DNA of 64,000 bases from Xanthomonas sp. F10 (GCF_014206815.1 NZ_JACHNP010000001.1:2384456-2448455); one strand, 5' to 3'; shown: positions 11,820 through 20,134, counted from the stretch's first letter. The notes: generated by a model not told the origin, from the sequence alone. Translations and numbers: made by a program.

Positions 11820-12461
11820 ATGGCCACCACTCCCGCTCGCGATCCCGCACGCCTGGTGATGCGTACCCATGCCCGCGCCCTGCTGCGCGATCCGCGCGAC
11901 GCCGCCGCGCACCTGGCGCGGCTGCACGCCGCGCTGCAGTTGCACGACAACGAACCGACCCAGGGCGTGCTCGCCGACCTGTTCGTGGCCCTGCCGCGGC
12001 ACGACGTCGCCCTGCGCCAGCTGGCGCTGCAGATGGCCGCGGCGCATCTGCCGCCGCACGTGGCCGAGGCCTTCCAGCGCCACAGCCAGGGGCATGCGCT
12101 GCTGCCGATCAACGCCCTGGCCACGCGCTGGAGCGTACTGGCGCGCCCGTCGGCCGACGTGCCGGCGCGGGTGCGCCGGGCCAGCCCGGACCATTCTCGG
12201 CGGATGGTGCGCGAAGTGGTGGAGGCGCTGTGCGACGGCGCGCCGATCGCCGCGGCGCGCTGCGAGCGCGAGTTCCTGGACTACTGCATCAGTTGCCAGG
12301 ACAAGCTCGCCTTCATGCTCGCCACGCGCGAACTGCGCCGCCACGCACTGGCCCTGGGCGACCGCTGGGACCGTACCGCGCGCTGGCTGCAACAGCGCGA
12401 ACCGTTGGGCGGCCGCAGCGTCGACGCCCTGTCCTTTTCCAGCGCGAGTGCGCCGCGATGA
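11820..12461 (+). CDS. Conserved hypothetical, all-helical, roadblock operon
   Basis: I do not recognise the family of this 213-aa protein. It appears almost entirely alpha-helical, with repeated helix-like segments (AHLARLHAALQLHDNE, VALRQLALQMAAAHL, RRMVREVVEALCDG). It carries a short CISC cysteine pair near residue 162 that could bind a metal or form a disulphide. No signal peptide or membrane helix is seen. It sits 7 bp after the PhnD-like gene and overlaps the next start, so a role in the same module is very likely. Confidence 0.7.
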   Translation: MATTPARDPARLVMRTHARALLRDPRDAAAHLARLHAALQLHDNEPTQGVLADLFVALPRHDVALRQLALQMAAAHLPPHVAEAFQRHSQGHALLPINALATRWSVLARPSADVPARVRRASPDHSRRMVREVVEALCDGAPIAAARCEREFLDYCISCQDKLAFMLATRELRRHALALGDRWDRTARWLQQREPLGGRSVDALSFSSASAPR

Positions 12462-13093
12462 CTGCCCCCGAACCGACCAGTTCCGAACCGACTTGGCTGA
12501 TGCCGACCCCGCATGGCGTGCTGCACGGCTTCGCCAGCGCCACGCCCGACCGCATGCAGCGCGCGTTGCAACTGCTGCTCGGTGCGCACGGTGCGTTGTC
12601 GCTGCAGGAATGGCGCCAGCGCGTGGGCGGCGACGCGCAGCGCCTGCTGCAGGACGCGCGCGACCAGCAATGGGTGCAGTTACTGCGGCGCGCCGTGCCG
12701 GGCCCGGAAATCCGCCTGGACGATTTCGCCCAGCACGTGATCGCGCCGCTGTCGGCCGAACGCCGCGCGGTGCTGGCCTCCGACAGCGGCTTCTGCCTGG
12801 GCCATGCCGGCCTGGACCAGGAGCAGGCCGAGACGCTGAGCGTGGCCGCGGCCGACTTCGCCGGCTTCGCCCAGCGCCAGAGCGCACGCGGCTGGCACGG
12901 CGCGCACCGCTACGTGGCGTTCTACAGCGAGCCGCAACTGCTGCTGCCGGACTGGTCGTTCGTGCCGTTCTGGGTCGACGGCGCCGGCTACTGGCTGGTG
13001 CTGGGCGGCGAGGCGCTGCTCAACAACCTGGCGATGGTGGAACTGGTGTGGAGCATCCGGCTGGCGGCGGCACGGTTTGCGCCGCCGGCCTGA
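12458..13093 (+). CDS. Hypothetical protein with possible C-terminal roadblock-like fold
   Basis: The 211-aa protein begins with a helical segment that could be a winged-helix or DprA-type fold (ALQLLLGAHGALSLQEWRQR, about residues 35-55). From about residue 105, the stretch RAVLASDSGFCLGHAGLD followed by a long alanine-rich helix resembles the strand-helix core of a roadblock/LC7 domain. It continues through RYVAFYSEPQLLL and YWLVLGGEALLNNLAMVELVW. If correct, the operon encodes two roadblock-type proteins. This is fold reading by eye and needs structural confirmation. The start overlaps the preceding stop (ATGA), and the operon ends at a bidirectional terminator. Confidence 0.68.
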   Translation: MTAPEPTSSEPTWLMPTPHGVLHGFASATPDRMQRALQLLLGAHGALSLQEWRQRVGGDAQRLLQDARDQQWVQLLRRAVPGPEIRLDDFAQHVIAPLSAERRAVLASDSGFCLGHAGLDQEQAETLSVAAADFAGFAQRQSARGWHGAHRYVAFYSEPQLLLPDWSFVPFWVDGAGYWLVLGGEALLNNLAMVELVWSIRLAAARFAPPA

Positions 13094-13099
13094 GCGGCC

Positions 13100-13117
13100 G
13101 GGATTGGGGATTCGGGA
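13100..13117 (+). repeat. Short GGGATT-type heptamer repeat
   Basis: The run GGGATTGGGGATTCGGGA is a short version of the heptameric repeat blocks at 16318-16346 and 16541-16607. It lies directly after the last gene of the roadblock operon. Confidence 0.7.
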
Positions 13118-13127
13118 GCGGGGATGA

Positions 13128-13157
13128 AAAAGCGGGCTTGTCTTGCGGCCCGCTTTT
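13128..13157. terminator. Bidirectional terminator between the roadblock operon and purT
   Basis: AAAAGCGGGC and GCCCGCTTTT form a 10-bp stem around a 10-nt loop, with A and T runs on both sides. It can end transcription from both convergent units. Confidence 0.88.
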
Positions 13158-13172
13158 CCCGTGCGCGAAGTT

Positions 13173-14360
13173 TCAGGCATCGAGGTCGATGGTGAGGGCG
13201 GCAGCGGCGTCGCGGGCGGTCTGGCGCGCCTGTTCGATGTCGGCGCCGCGGGCCAGGGTCACGCCGACGCGGCGGTGGCCGTGCACGCTGGGCTTGCCGA
13301 ACAGGCGCAACGCGGTGTCCGGCGCCTGCAGGGCGGCGTCGACGTTGCCGAAGCGCGGCACGCCTTCGCCGTGCGCCAGCAGCGCGCACGAGGCCGACGG
13401 GCCGTTCTGGCGGATGGCGGGAATCGGCAGGCCGAGGATCGCGCGCGCATGCAGGGCGAACTCGCTCAGTTCCTGCGACACCAGGGTGACCAGGCCGGTG
13501 TCGTGCGGCCGCGGCGACACTTCGCTGAACCAGACCTCGTCGCCCTTGACGAACAGCTCCACGCCGAACAAACCCCAGCCGCCGAGATCGTCGGTGACCG
13601 CGCGGGCGATGTCCTGCGCCCGCTGCAGGGCCAGCGCCGACATCGGCTGCGGCTGCCAGCTCTCGCGGTAGTCGCCGTCCTTCTGCCAGTGCCCGATCGG
13701 ATCGCAGAACGCGGTGCCGCCGGCGTGGCGCACGGTCAGCAGGGTGATCTCGTAGTCGAAGTCGATGAAGCCCTCGACGATGCAGCGGCCGGCGCCGGCG
13801 CGGCCGCCGGTCTGCGCGTACTCCCAGGCCGCATCGATGTCGGCGGCGCTGCGCAGGGTGCTCTGGCCCTTGCCGGAGGACGACATCACCGGCTTGACCA
13901 CGCACGGCAGGCCCACCGCGGCGATCGCTTCGCGGTATTCCTCTGGCGTATCGACGAAGCGATACGGCGAAGTCGGCAGGCCCAGGGTCTCGGCGGCCAG
14001 GCGGCGGATGCCTTCGCGGTCCATGGTCAGCCGCGCCGCGCGCGCGGTCGGAATCACCCGCTGGCCGAGGTCGCGCTCCAGCGCCACCAGGGTTTCGGTA
14101 TGGATCGCCTCGATCTCCGGCACGATCAGGTGCGGCTGCTCGCGCGCGATCAGCTCGCGCAGCGCCATCGCATCGAGCATGTCGACCACGTGGCTGCGGT
14201 GCGCGACCTGCATCGCCGGCGCATCGGCGTAACGGTCGACCGCGATCACTTCCACGCCGAAGCGCTGCAGTTCGATCGCCACCTCCTTGCCCAGCTCGCC
14301 GGAGCCGAGCAGCAGCACGCGGGTGGCGGAAGCGGACAACGGGGTTCCCAGAGTGACCAT
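13173..14360 (-). CDS. purT: Formate-dependent phosphoribosylglycinamide formyltransferase
   Basis: The 395-aa ATP-grasp enzyme makes formyl-GAR from GAR, formate and ATP in purine synthesis, the folate-independent alternative to PurN. The start at 14360 gives [26 protein letters not shown], matching the E. coli N-terminus; the frame's upstream extension of 45 residues has no family counterpart. Other landmarks are [58 protein letters not shown] and [12 protein letters not shown]. It stands alone between a terminator and a divergent Rieske gene, whose start lies 167 bp away. Confidence 0.97.
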   Translation of the reverse strand: MVTLGTPLSASATRVLLLGSGELGKEVAIELQRFGVEVIAVDRYADAPAMQVAHRSHVVDMLDAMALRELIAREQPHLIVPEIEAIHTETLVALERDLGQRVIPTARAARLTMDREGIRRLAAETLGLPTSPYRFVDTPEEYREAIAAVGLPCVVKPVMSSSGKGQSTLRSAADIDAAWEYAQTGGRAGAGRCIVEGFIDFDYEITLLTVRHAGGTAFCDPIGHWQKDGDYRESWQPQPMSALALQRAQDIARAVTDDLGGWGLFGVELFVKGDEVWFSEVSPRPHDTGLVTLVSQELSEFALHARAILGLPIPAIRQNGPSASCALLAHGEGVPRFGNVDAALQAPDTALRLFGKPSVHGHRRVGVTLARGADIEQARQTARDAAAALTIDLDA

Positions 14361-14527
14361 GGCGGCGGCGCCTGCGCGGAGAGGGGGCACCATTCTAACG
14401 GCCCGGCGCTCCTCGCCGGCACGCAGCGAAGTGCTATCTTCTGCAGCGTCACTGGGGATGTCGCCATGCACGCACGCAGCGCCGAAAACCGCCACGGCAC
14501 GCCCTGCCGCACCGCCGGGGAGTGCCC

Positions 14528-15679
14528 ATGCAATCGCTGATGCCGGCCGAGGCGTACATCGACGAGGCCTGGTTCGCCCGCGAACGTACCCAGCTGATGA
14601 TGCCGCTGTGGCAGTTCGTGGCGCCGCGCATGCTGCTGGACAAGCCCAACGCCTTCGTGCGCCTCTCGGTGTGCGGGGTGGATGTGGTGGTGCAGAACAT
14701 CGACGGCGAACTGCGCGCCTTCGACAATCTGTGCCTGCACCGGCAGAACCCGCTGCAGCAACAACCGCAGGGCGTGCGCCCGCTGGTGTGCAGCTACCAC
14801 GGCTGGCGCTACGGCGCCGACGGCGGCGTGGACAACATCCCCTTCCAGGACGATGCCTACCGCCTGGCCCCGGAGGCGCGCGCCTGCCTGCGGCTGCGCC
14901 GCTTCGCGGTGGCCTGCATCGGCAAGCTGGTGTTCGTGAACCTGTCGGCCGCGCCGATGCCGCTGGAGGCCCAGTTCTCGCTGGAGGCGCTGGAAATGCT
15001 GCGCGCCGCCTCCGAGCAGTTCGACGACGAAGTGCTGGTGGCGACCTTCGAGGCCAACTTCAACTGGAAGCTGGCCTACGAGAACCTGCGCGACGCGCTG
15101 CATCCGCGCTTCGTGCATGCACGCACCTTGGCGCAGCAGGTCAAGTTCCAGGTGCAGATGGACGATGCCGGCATCGCCGAGGCGCGCCGCTACCACGCCG
15201 AGGGCAGCGCCTCGCGCGAGGCGCACCTGGCGCGCCTGCGTGAGTTCAGCAGCGGCGGGCTCAACGAGCCGCTGCTGGCGATGGCGCACTACCCCTGGCA
15301 CGCGCACGTCGAACGCTTCGGCACCGACGACTGGTATCTGAACTGGCTGCTGTACCCGAACCTGCACATCGCCTCGGGCTCGGGTGGCTATTCCTTCATC
15401 ATCGAGCACCACCAGCCGGTGTCGGCGCAGCGCACCGACCTGCTGGTCTACTACGTCACCGCACGCAAGAAGCATCGCTATCCGGGTTCCGACGCGGTGC
15501 TGCTGGGGCATCTGCACGGCGCCGAGAAGGTGCTGCGCGAGGACATCGACATCATGGAACAGGTGCAGTCGGGACTGCGCGCCGGCGCCCCGCGCGCCGT
15601 GCTGGGCGACTACGAGCACGCCAACATGCAGATCGAACGCTGGTACATGGACGTCATGGAGGGCCGCCATGTCCTCTGA
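14528..15679 (+). CDS. Rieske non-heme iron oxygenase, alpha-subunit-like
   Basis: The 383-aa protein has the Rieske [2Fe-2S] motif CLHRQN ... CSYHGW (C-x-H and C-x2-H, about residues 75-98). In the C-terminal half is the mononuclear iron site [13 protein letters not shown], carrying the bridging Asp and the H-x4-H pair of ring-hydroxylating oxygenases. The substrate is unknown, and no ferredoxin or reductase gene is adjacent. The ATG at 14528 is preferred over the GTG at 14522 because GGGGAG sits 5 bp upstream. Its end overlaps the next gene by 11 bp, implying co-translation with the beta-helix protein. Confidence 0.9.
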   Translation: MQSLMPAEAYIDEAWFARERTQLMMPLWQFVAPRMLLDKPNAFVRLSVCGVDVVVQNIDGELRAFDNLCLHRQNPLQQQPQGVRPLVCSYHGWRYGADGGVDNIPFQDDAYRLAPEARACLRLRRFAVACIGKLVFVNLSAAPMPLEAQFSLEALEMLRAASEQFDDEVLVATFEANFNWKLAYENLRDALHPRFVHARTLAQQVKFQVQMDDAGIAEARRYHAEGSASREAHLARLREFSSGGLNEPLLAMAHYPWHAHVERFGTDDWYLNWLLYPNLHIASGSGGYSFIIEHHQPVSAQRTDLLVYYVTARKKHRYPGSDAVLLGHLHGAEKVLREDIDIMEQVQSGLRAGAPRAVLGDYEHANMQIERWYMDVMEGRHVL

Positions 15680-16295
15680 AAAATACGTGGTCGGCAGCGG
15701 TGCGCTGCTGCGCTGGGCGCTCGCGGCCTGGGCCGAGGCGGCGCCGGACTGCGTGCTGCACCCGCTGGACGTGGCGCAGGGCAAGGACTACCGCTTCGAC
15801 CTGGATGCCCTGCATGCGCTGGCCGACACCGGCGCCACCGCCTTCGTCGCCTGGGGCGCGCAGTTCCTCAACTTCCGCCGCCAGGAGCTGATGGGCGAAC
15901 TCAAGGCCCGCGGCTTCAAGATGCCGCCGCTAATCTGCCGCGGCGCGCAGGTGGCGGCCAGCGCGCGCGTCGGCGAGAACTGCGCGATCGGCGCCGGCGC
16001 CATCGTCGATGCGCACTGCGACATCGGCTTCAACGCCTGGATCGGCGCGGCGGCGGTGCTGGAATCGGCGGTCAAGGTCGGCGCCTCGGCGTGGATCGAG
16101 GCCGGCGTGACGCTCGGTGCCGACGCGCAGATCGGCGCCCAGGCCACCCTTGGCCGGCAGGTCGACATCGGCCCCGGCGTACGCATCGGCAAACGCTGCC
16201 AGATCGAGATCCCCGGCCGCTACCGCAACGACATCGCCACCGGCACCCACCATCTCAGCGGTTTCCGCACGCCGGTGCTGATCCTGGGCGGGTGA
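15669..16295 (+). CDS. Left-handed beta-helix (hexapeptide) protein, NeuD-like
   Basis: The 208-aa protein has an N-terminal segment resembling the PglD/NeuD nucleotide-like domain (KYVVGSGALLRWALAAW, FVAWGAQFLNFRRQEL). From about residue 95 follow hexapeptide repeats (ICRGAQVAASARVGENCAIG, AIVDAHCDIG, AAVLESAVKVG, VTLGADAQIG, VDIGPGVRIG) that build a left-handed parallel beta-helix. Relatives are acyltransferases for sugars. The catalytic His of NeuD/PglD is not obvious in the helix, so activity is uncertain. The 11-bp overlap with the Rieske gene suggests the pair acts on the same metabolite, possibly a modified amino sugar or aromatic. Confidence 0.78.
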   Translation: MSSEKYVVGSGALLRWALAAWAEAAPDCVLHPLDVAQGKDYRFDLDALHALADTGATAFVAWGAQFLNFRRQELMGELKARGFKMPPLICRGAQVAASARVGENCAIGAGAIVDAHCDIGFNAWIGAAAVLESAVKVGASAWIEAGVTLGADAQIGAQATLGRQVDIGPGVRIGKRCQIEIPGRYRNDIATGTHHLSGFRTPVLILGG

Positions 16296-16317
16296 GTGGT
16301 CGCCGCTTGCAGGCGGC

Positions 16318-16346
16318 GGGATTGGGGATTAGGGATTCGGGATTGG
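16318..16346 (+). repeat. GGGATT/GGGATTC heptamer repeat block, plus orientation
   Basis: Four head-to-tail units of the type GGGATTN occur here. A longer block in the opposite orientation lies at 16541-16607, so about 190 bp of non-coding DNA is flanked by inverted heptamer arrays. Confidence 0.75.
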
Positions 16347-16540
16347 CAAAAGCGGGGCAATGACGGGCTGACACCGTACCGACTGCCTGCTGCCAGCCGG
16401 GGACATTGCCTCCAACTTGCATTCGACGACCTCGGCCAGGCAGCGACCGGCTCGCTCTCGCAGTGACTTTCACTTCGAAACAACCAGATCCGGGATTCGC
16501 GCAAGTAAACCCCTTTGCCCGTCGCGTGCCTAGCTTCTAC

Positions 16541-16607
16541 CAATCCCGAATCCCGAATCCCGAATCCCGGCTCCTCACCAATCCCGAATCCCCAATCCCG
16601 AATCCCG
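16541..16607 (-). repeat. GGGATTC heptamer repeat block, minus orientation
   Basis: About nine units of AATCCCG/AATCCCC type occur in two runs separated by a short CGGCTCCTCACC spacer. Together with the block at 16318-16346 they fill much of the 374-bp gap 16296-16669. No ORF or structured RNA was recognised between them. Confidence 0.75.
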
Positions 16608-16613
16608 GCCCTC

Positions 16614-16641
16614 TTGCAACCTGATATCAATTTGATATCTT
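16614..16641 (+). promoter_or_regulatory. Promoter with tandem TGATATC operator, SPFH operon
   Basis: TTGCAA (16614-16619) and TATCTT (16636-16641) form a plausible -35/-10 pair with a 16-bp spacer. Two TGATATC copies at 16622-16628 and 16633-16639 are 11 bp apart, one helical turn, and cover the spacer and -10. The arrangement fits repression by a ribbon-helix-helix protein, and such a protein is encoded as the third gene of this operon. Confidence 0.5.
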
Positions 16642-16669
16642 TTCGTCCAACCACCCAAGGACGTCCACC

Positions 16670-17542
16670 ATGAAAGAGCAGCCCCGTTCCTCCCTGCCCG
16701 GCATTCCGATGATCGTGGGTCTGGTCCTGGTGTTCGTGGCTGGGGCCGGCGCGATCGTTGCCACCGGTGTGCTGCAGCCGTCGGCGATGCCGTGGACCCT
16801 GCTGGTCGCGATCCCGGTGCTGACCATCGCGCTGTTCCTGGTGGTCGGCCTGTACGCGCTGGAACCGAACCAGGCCGCGGTGCTGAGCCTGTTCGGCCGC
16901 TACGTGGGCACGGTCAAGGATCCTGGCCTGCGCTGGAACAATCCCTTCTTCAGCAAGCGCAAGGTCAGCCAGCGCGTGCGCAACTTCGAGAGCGGCCGGC
17001 TCAAGGTCAACGAACTGGACGGCAGCCCGATCGAGATCGCCGCGGTGATCGTGTGGCAGGTGATGGACGCGTCCGAGGCCGTCTACAACGTCGACGACTA
17101 CGAGAGCTTCGTGCATATCCAGTCCGAGGCGGCACTGCGTGCGATGGCCACCAGCTATCCCTACGACCAGCACGAGGACGGGCAGATCTCGCTGCGCAGC
17201 CACCCCAACGAGATCAGCGAACAGCTCAAGCGCCACCTCGACGAACGCCTGACCCAGGCCGGCGTGGACGTCATCGAGGCGCGCATCAGCCACCTCGCCT
17301 ACGCCCCGGAAATCGCCCAGGCGATGCTGCAGCGGCAGCAGGCCAACGCGGTGATCGCCGCGCGCACCCGCATCGTCGCCGGCGCGGTGGGCATGGTCGA
17401 GATGGCCCTGGCCGAACTGCAGAAGAACGGCGTGGTCGAGCTGGACGAGGAGCGCAAGGCGCACATGGTCAGCAACCTGCTGACCGTGCTGTGCTCGGAC
17501 CGCGGCACCCAGCCGATCGTCAACGCCGGCTCGCTGTACTGA
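16670..17542 (+). CDS. SPFH/Band 7 domain membrane protein
   Basis: The 290-aa protein has two transmembrane helices (about residues 12-33 and 41-62) and then an SPFH domain: [53 protein letters not shown], and the helical part with [23 protein letters not shown] and [16 protein letters not shown]. It most resembles the stomatin-like SPFH proteins found with Arc-type regulators. These organise membrane microdomains or proteases; a specific partner is not evident. It is the first gene of a compact operon running to 19071. Confidence 0.9.
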   Translation: MKEQPRSSLPGIPMIVGLVLVFVAGAGAIVATGVLQPSAMPWTLLVAIPVLTIALFLVVGLYALEPNQAAVLSLFGRYVGTVKDPGLRWNNPFFSKRKVSQRVRNFESGRLKVNELDGSPIEIAAVIVWQVMDASEAVYNVDDYESFVHIQSEAALRAMATSYPYDQHEDGQISLRSHPNEISEQLKRHLDERLTQAGVDVIEARISHLAYAPEIAQAMLQRQQANAVIAARTRIVAGAVGMVEMALAELQKNGVVELDEERKAHMVSNLLTVLCSDRGTQPIVNAGSLY

Positions 17543-17549
17543 CGTGTCC

Positions 17550-17843
17550 ATGAGCATGCACGCCATCGCGCCGCTGGCGCTCGCCCTCTCCGGCCTGCCG
17601 GCCCTGGTCATCGCCGCCTGGGTCGGCGGCAAGGGCGACGACCGCGCACGCGGGCTGGGCCTGCGCTGGGCGCTGATCGGCCTTGCGATCCTGATCGGCG
17701 CGGCGGCGCTGTACTGGACCGGCGGCCAGCGCGCCGGCGTCTATGCGGTGGCGATCGCGCTGCTGCTGACGGTGAACGCGCTGATCGTGTCGATGCTGCT
17801 GCACCTGCGGCGCAGCGACGCCGCGCGGCAGGAGCGGTCATGA
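17550..17843 (+). CDS. Small three-helix inner-membrane protein
   Basis: The product is about 97 aa with three hydrophobic segments: [39 protein letters not shown] and a third around [21 protein letters not shown]. The tail is short, charged and cytoplasmic ([11 protein letters not shown]). I do not recognise the family. ATG codons at 17550 and 17556 and a GTG at 17544 are all in frame, and 17550 is a compromise. It lies 7 bp after the SPFH gene, and its stop overlaps the next start, so it is translationally coupled to its neighbours. Confidence 0.7.
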   Translation: MSMHAIAPLALALSGLPALVIAAWVGGKGDDRARGLGLRWALIGLAILIGAAALYWTGGQRAGVYAVAIALLLTVNALIVSMLLHLRRSDAARQERS

Positions 17844-18019
17844 GCGAGAAGAAGGCCTACCCGCTGCGCATCAACGCCGACGTGCTGGCGGCGGCGCAGC
17901 GCTGGGCCGACGACGAATTGCGCAGCCTCAACGCGCAGATCGAGTACGTGTTGCGCGACGCGCTGCGCAAGGCGGGCCGGCTGCCCAAGCCCGGCGACGA
18001 CAAGGAACGCACATCATGA
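17840..18019 (+). CDS. Arc-family ribbon-helix-helix DNA-binding protein
   Basis: The 59-aa protein has the Arc/MetJ layout: a basic strand (KKAYPLRINADV), helix A (LAAAQRWADDE), and helix B after the conserved SLNAQIEYVLRDALRKAG. Small RHH proteins of this form bind DNA as dimers of dimers on direct repeats. It overlaps both neighbours by 4 bp. The two TGATATC copies 11 bp apart in the operon promoter would suit autoregulation by this protein; that link is inferred. Confidence 0.82.
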   Translation: MSEKKAYPLRINADVLAAAQRWADDELRSLNAQIEYVLRDALRKAGRLPKPGDDKERTS

Positions 18020-18192
18020 GCAAGCGCTGGGAATATCTCACCGTCGAGGCCAAGACCACGCTGATGCTGGGGCTGAAACTGGACGAACTGCAGGCCGATC
18101 TGAACAAGCACGGCAAGCTCGGCTGGGAACTGGTCAACGTCCTCACCCTGCCGGGCACCAAACCGCTGATGATGTTCAAGCGGGAGGTGTGA
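18016..18192 (+). CDS. DUF4177-like small protein
   Basis: The 58-aa protein (KRWEYLTVEAKTTL, ELQADLNKHGKLGWELVNVL) has the KWEY...LGWELV pattern of DUF4177, a small alpha-beta domain found across bacteria with no established function. Its start overlaps the ribbon-helix-helix gene by 4 bp. It is too small and too tightly coupled to have an independent promoter. Confidence 0.75.
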   Translation: MSKRWEYLTVEAKTTLMLGLKLDELQADLNKHGKLGWELVNVLTLPGTKPLMMFKREV

Positions 18193-18193
18193 C

Positions 18194-18481
18194 ATGCATC
18201 CGCATCGGGTTCTCGCGCCTGCACGGGTGGCGCTGCTGCGCCCGCGCTCGGCGCTGGCAGCGGCCGCCGGCGCGCTGCTGGATCGCCTGCAGGCCGGCGG
18301 CTTCGCCGCGGTCGAAGCCGACCAGCACCGCGATCCCGCCCTGAACCACCTGCGTATCGCCCGTCGCGATGCACCCGGACCGGCCGCGTACGCGACGCCC
18401 GACCACGTCCTCCCGACCCTGATCGCCGATGTCGTCGCCTGCGTCCGCGCCCTGCCCGCCACCCACGGAGCCACGCCATGA
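18194..18481 (+). CDS. Hypothetical protein in SPFH operon
   Basis: The 95-aa product has no recognised family. It is preceded by GGGAGGT 6 bp before the ATG and its stop overlaps the next start (ATGA), which supports it as a real gene. The sequence is mostly helical and alanine-rich (ALAAAAGALLDRLQAGGFAA) and lacks a signal peptide. It may act with the neighbouring membrane proteins, but nothing in its sequence shows how. Confidence 0.55.
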   Translation: MHPHRVLAPARVALLRPRSALAAAAGALLDRLQAGGFAAVEADQHRDPALNHLRIARRDAPGPAAYATPDHVLPTLIADVVACVRALPATHGATP

Positions 18482-19071
18482 GCCGACCGCGATCCACGTC
18501 GCCCTCGCCGGCACGACAGTATCCGGTGGCACCGGCGCATCGGCTGGGCCTGGCCGTGTGGCTGTGGCTGCCGCTGCTGCTCGTGGCCGCGGTGATCGGC
18601 GCCTTTGCGCTGCACGCCGCACGGCCCGGCGCGCTCTGGTGGCATTTCGGATTATTGGCCCTGATCGGTGTGGCCGGCACCGCCACCTTCGCGCGGCAGC
18701 GCGTGCTGTTGCGCGACGGCCTGGTGGAAATACGGGCGACCTTCCTGACCAAGCGCGTGCCGCTGCCCGCGCTGCGCCTGGAGGCCGCGCGCGTGGTCGC
18801 GCTGTCCGAGCACACCGGCTTCAAGCCGGCATTGAAGCTGTTCGGTTTCGGCTACCCCGGTTTCCACGCGGGCTACGTCCGGACCCGCGACGGGCACAAG
18901 GCGTTCTGCCTGATCACCGGCGATCGCGTGCTGGCCGTACCGCTGCACGAGGGCGGCTGGCTGCTGCTCAGCGTCGAACAGCCCAGGCAGGTGCTGCAGG
19001 AATGGCAGACGCTCTCGGCGCGGGCGCCCGGCGGCGAAGGGACACCCCGCGCGGCCCGCCGCCTGGCCTGA
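18478..19071 (+). CDS. Membrane protein with bacterial PH-like domain
   Basis: The 197-aa protein has two transmembrane helices (about residues 24-46 and 53-70). They precede a soluble domain with RQRVLLRDGLVEIRATFLTKRVPL, a YPGFHAGYVRTRDGHKAFCLIT segment and VPLHEGGWLLLSVEQP. This strand-rich pattern is like bacterial PH domains (bPH type), which often sit under the membrane. It closes the SPFH operon. Membrane PH proteins beside SPFH proteins suggest a shared membrane-domain function, but this is association only. Confidence 0.65.
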   Translation: MSRPRSTSPSPARQYPVAPAHRLGLAVWLWLPLLLVAAVIGAFALHAARPGALWWHFGLLALIGVAGTATFARQRVLLRDGLVEIRATFLTKRVPLPALRLEAARVVALSEHTGFKPALKLFGFGYPGFHAGYVRTRDGHKAFCLITGDRVLAVPLHEGGWLLLSVEQPRQVLQEWQTLSARAPGGEGTPRAARRLA

Positions 19072-19315
19072 GTCCGACACGCGTCGCCGGGTCGTCGCTG
19101 TTGCGACCGGCCGCACAGGGCACGACATGCTGCGCGCGGTGCGGCAAGTTCTCGCGGTTCGCACGCGTCCAGTACGTCGAGGAGGCCAAGTCGGACGTTC
19201 TGGCGTCTGCAAGACGATATGCTGGAACACCAGCCACGCTCGTCCTCGTCGCCAGCCGCGCGCGTCACGACGACGACGACGTCGCCCTCCACATGACGCC
19301 TCAAGGATCGGCCCG

Positions 19316-20134
19316 ATGGACGACCCAGCGCCCCGCGAGATTCCCACCACCGCCCCGGCGCTGCCGCCGACGCTGTCGGCGCGGCTGCACGGGCTGCACT
19401 GGCACCGCAATCTGGTCGGCGAAGCCGGCGCCCAGGTCTACCGGCTCGACGGTGCCGGCACGCCGGATCTGTACCTCAAGCGCGGCACCGGCATCTCGCA
19501 CGACGAGGTGGTGGCCGAGTTCGCACGGCTGCACTGGCTGCGCGGGACAGGCTGCGTGCCGCGCGCACTGCATTTCGAGGCCGACGCCGCTGGCGCCTGG
19601 CTGCTGAGCGAAGCGTTGCCGGGCAAGACCGCCTACCAGTGGCTGCAGGACGCGCCCGCGCAGGCCGAGCGCATCGTGCAGGCGCTGGGCGAGTTCCTGC
19701 GTCGCTTCCATGCCGTGCCGATCGACACCTGTCCGTTCGACGCGAGCCACCCGCTGCGTTTGGCCGCGGCGCAGCAGCGGCTGCAGGCGGGCCTGGTCGA
19801 CACCGAGGACTTCGACGCGGCGCGTGCCGGCTGGTCGGCGGACGCAGTGTGGCAGGCGATGAGCGCGCTGCTGCCGCTGGCCAGCGAACGCGTGCTGTGC
19901 CACGGCGACTATTCGCTGGACAACATCCTGCTCGACGCGGCGGACCACGTCGTCGGGGTGATCGATCTCGGCCGTGCCGGGGTCGCCGATCCGTACCAGG
20001 ACCTGGCGATCCTGGCCAACTGCCTGGACGAGTTCGGCCCGGCGCTCGCCGGCGGCTTCTTCGCCGCGTACGGCATCGCTACGCCGGACCGCAAGCGGCT
20101 GCAGTTCCACCAGTTGCTCGACGAGTTCTTCTGA
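19316..20134 (+). CDS. Aminoglycoside 3'-phosphotransferase-like kinase
   Basis: The 272-aa protein has the APH fold: an N-lobe with YLKRG (ATP-binding Lys), then LCHGDYSLDNILLD with the catalytic Asp and Mg-binding Asn, and VIDLGRAGVADPYQDLA with the second metal ligand. The overall pattern resembles the chromosomal APH(3')-II-type enzymes of Xanthomonadaceae, including the S. maltophilia form, which phosphorylate kanamycin and neomycin. The start at 19316 (MDDPAPREIP) fits those enzymes; the longer frame upstream is arginine-rich shadow. Activity on aminoglycosides is likely but unproven. Confidence 0.85.
   Translation: MDDPAPREIPTTAPALPPTLSARLHGLHWHRNLVGEAGAQVYRLDGAGTPDLYLKRGTGISHDEVVAEFARLHWLRGTGCVPRALHFEADAAGAWLLSEALPGKTAYQWLQDAPAQAERIVQALGEFLRRFHAVPIDTCPFDASHPLRLAAAQQRLQAGLVDTEDFDAARAGWSADAVWQAMSALLPLASERVLCHGDYSLDNILLDAADHVVGVIDLGRAGVADPYQDLAILANCLDEFGPALAGGFFAAYGIATPDRKRLQFHQLLDEFF

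Noticed and set aside
16318-16607. CRISPR array
   Set aside because: The units are heptamers without spacers of uniform length, and no cas gene is present.
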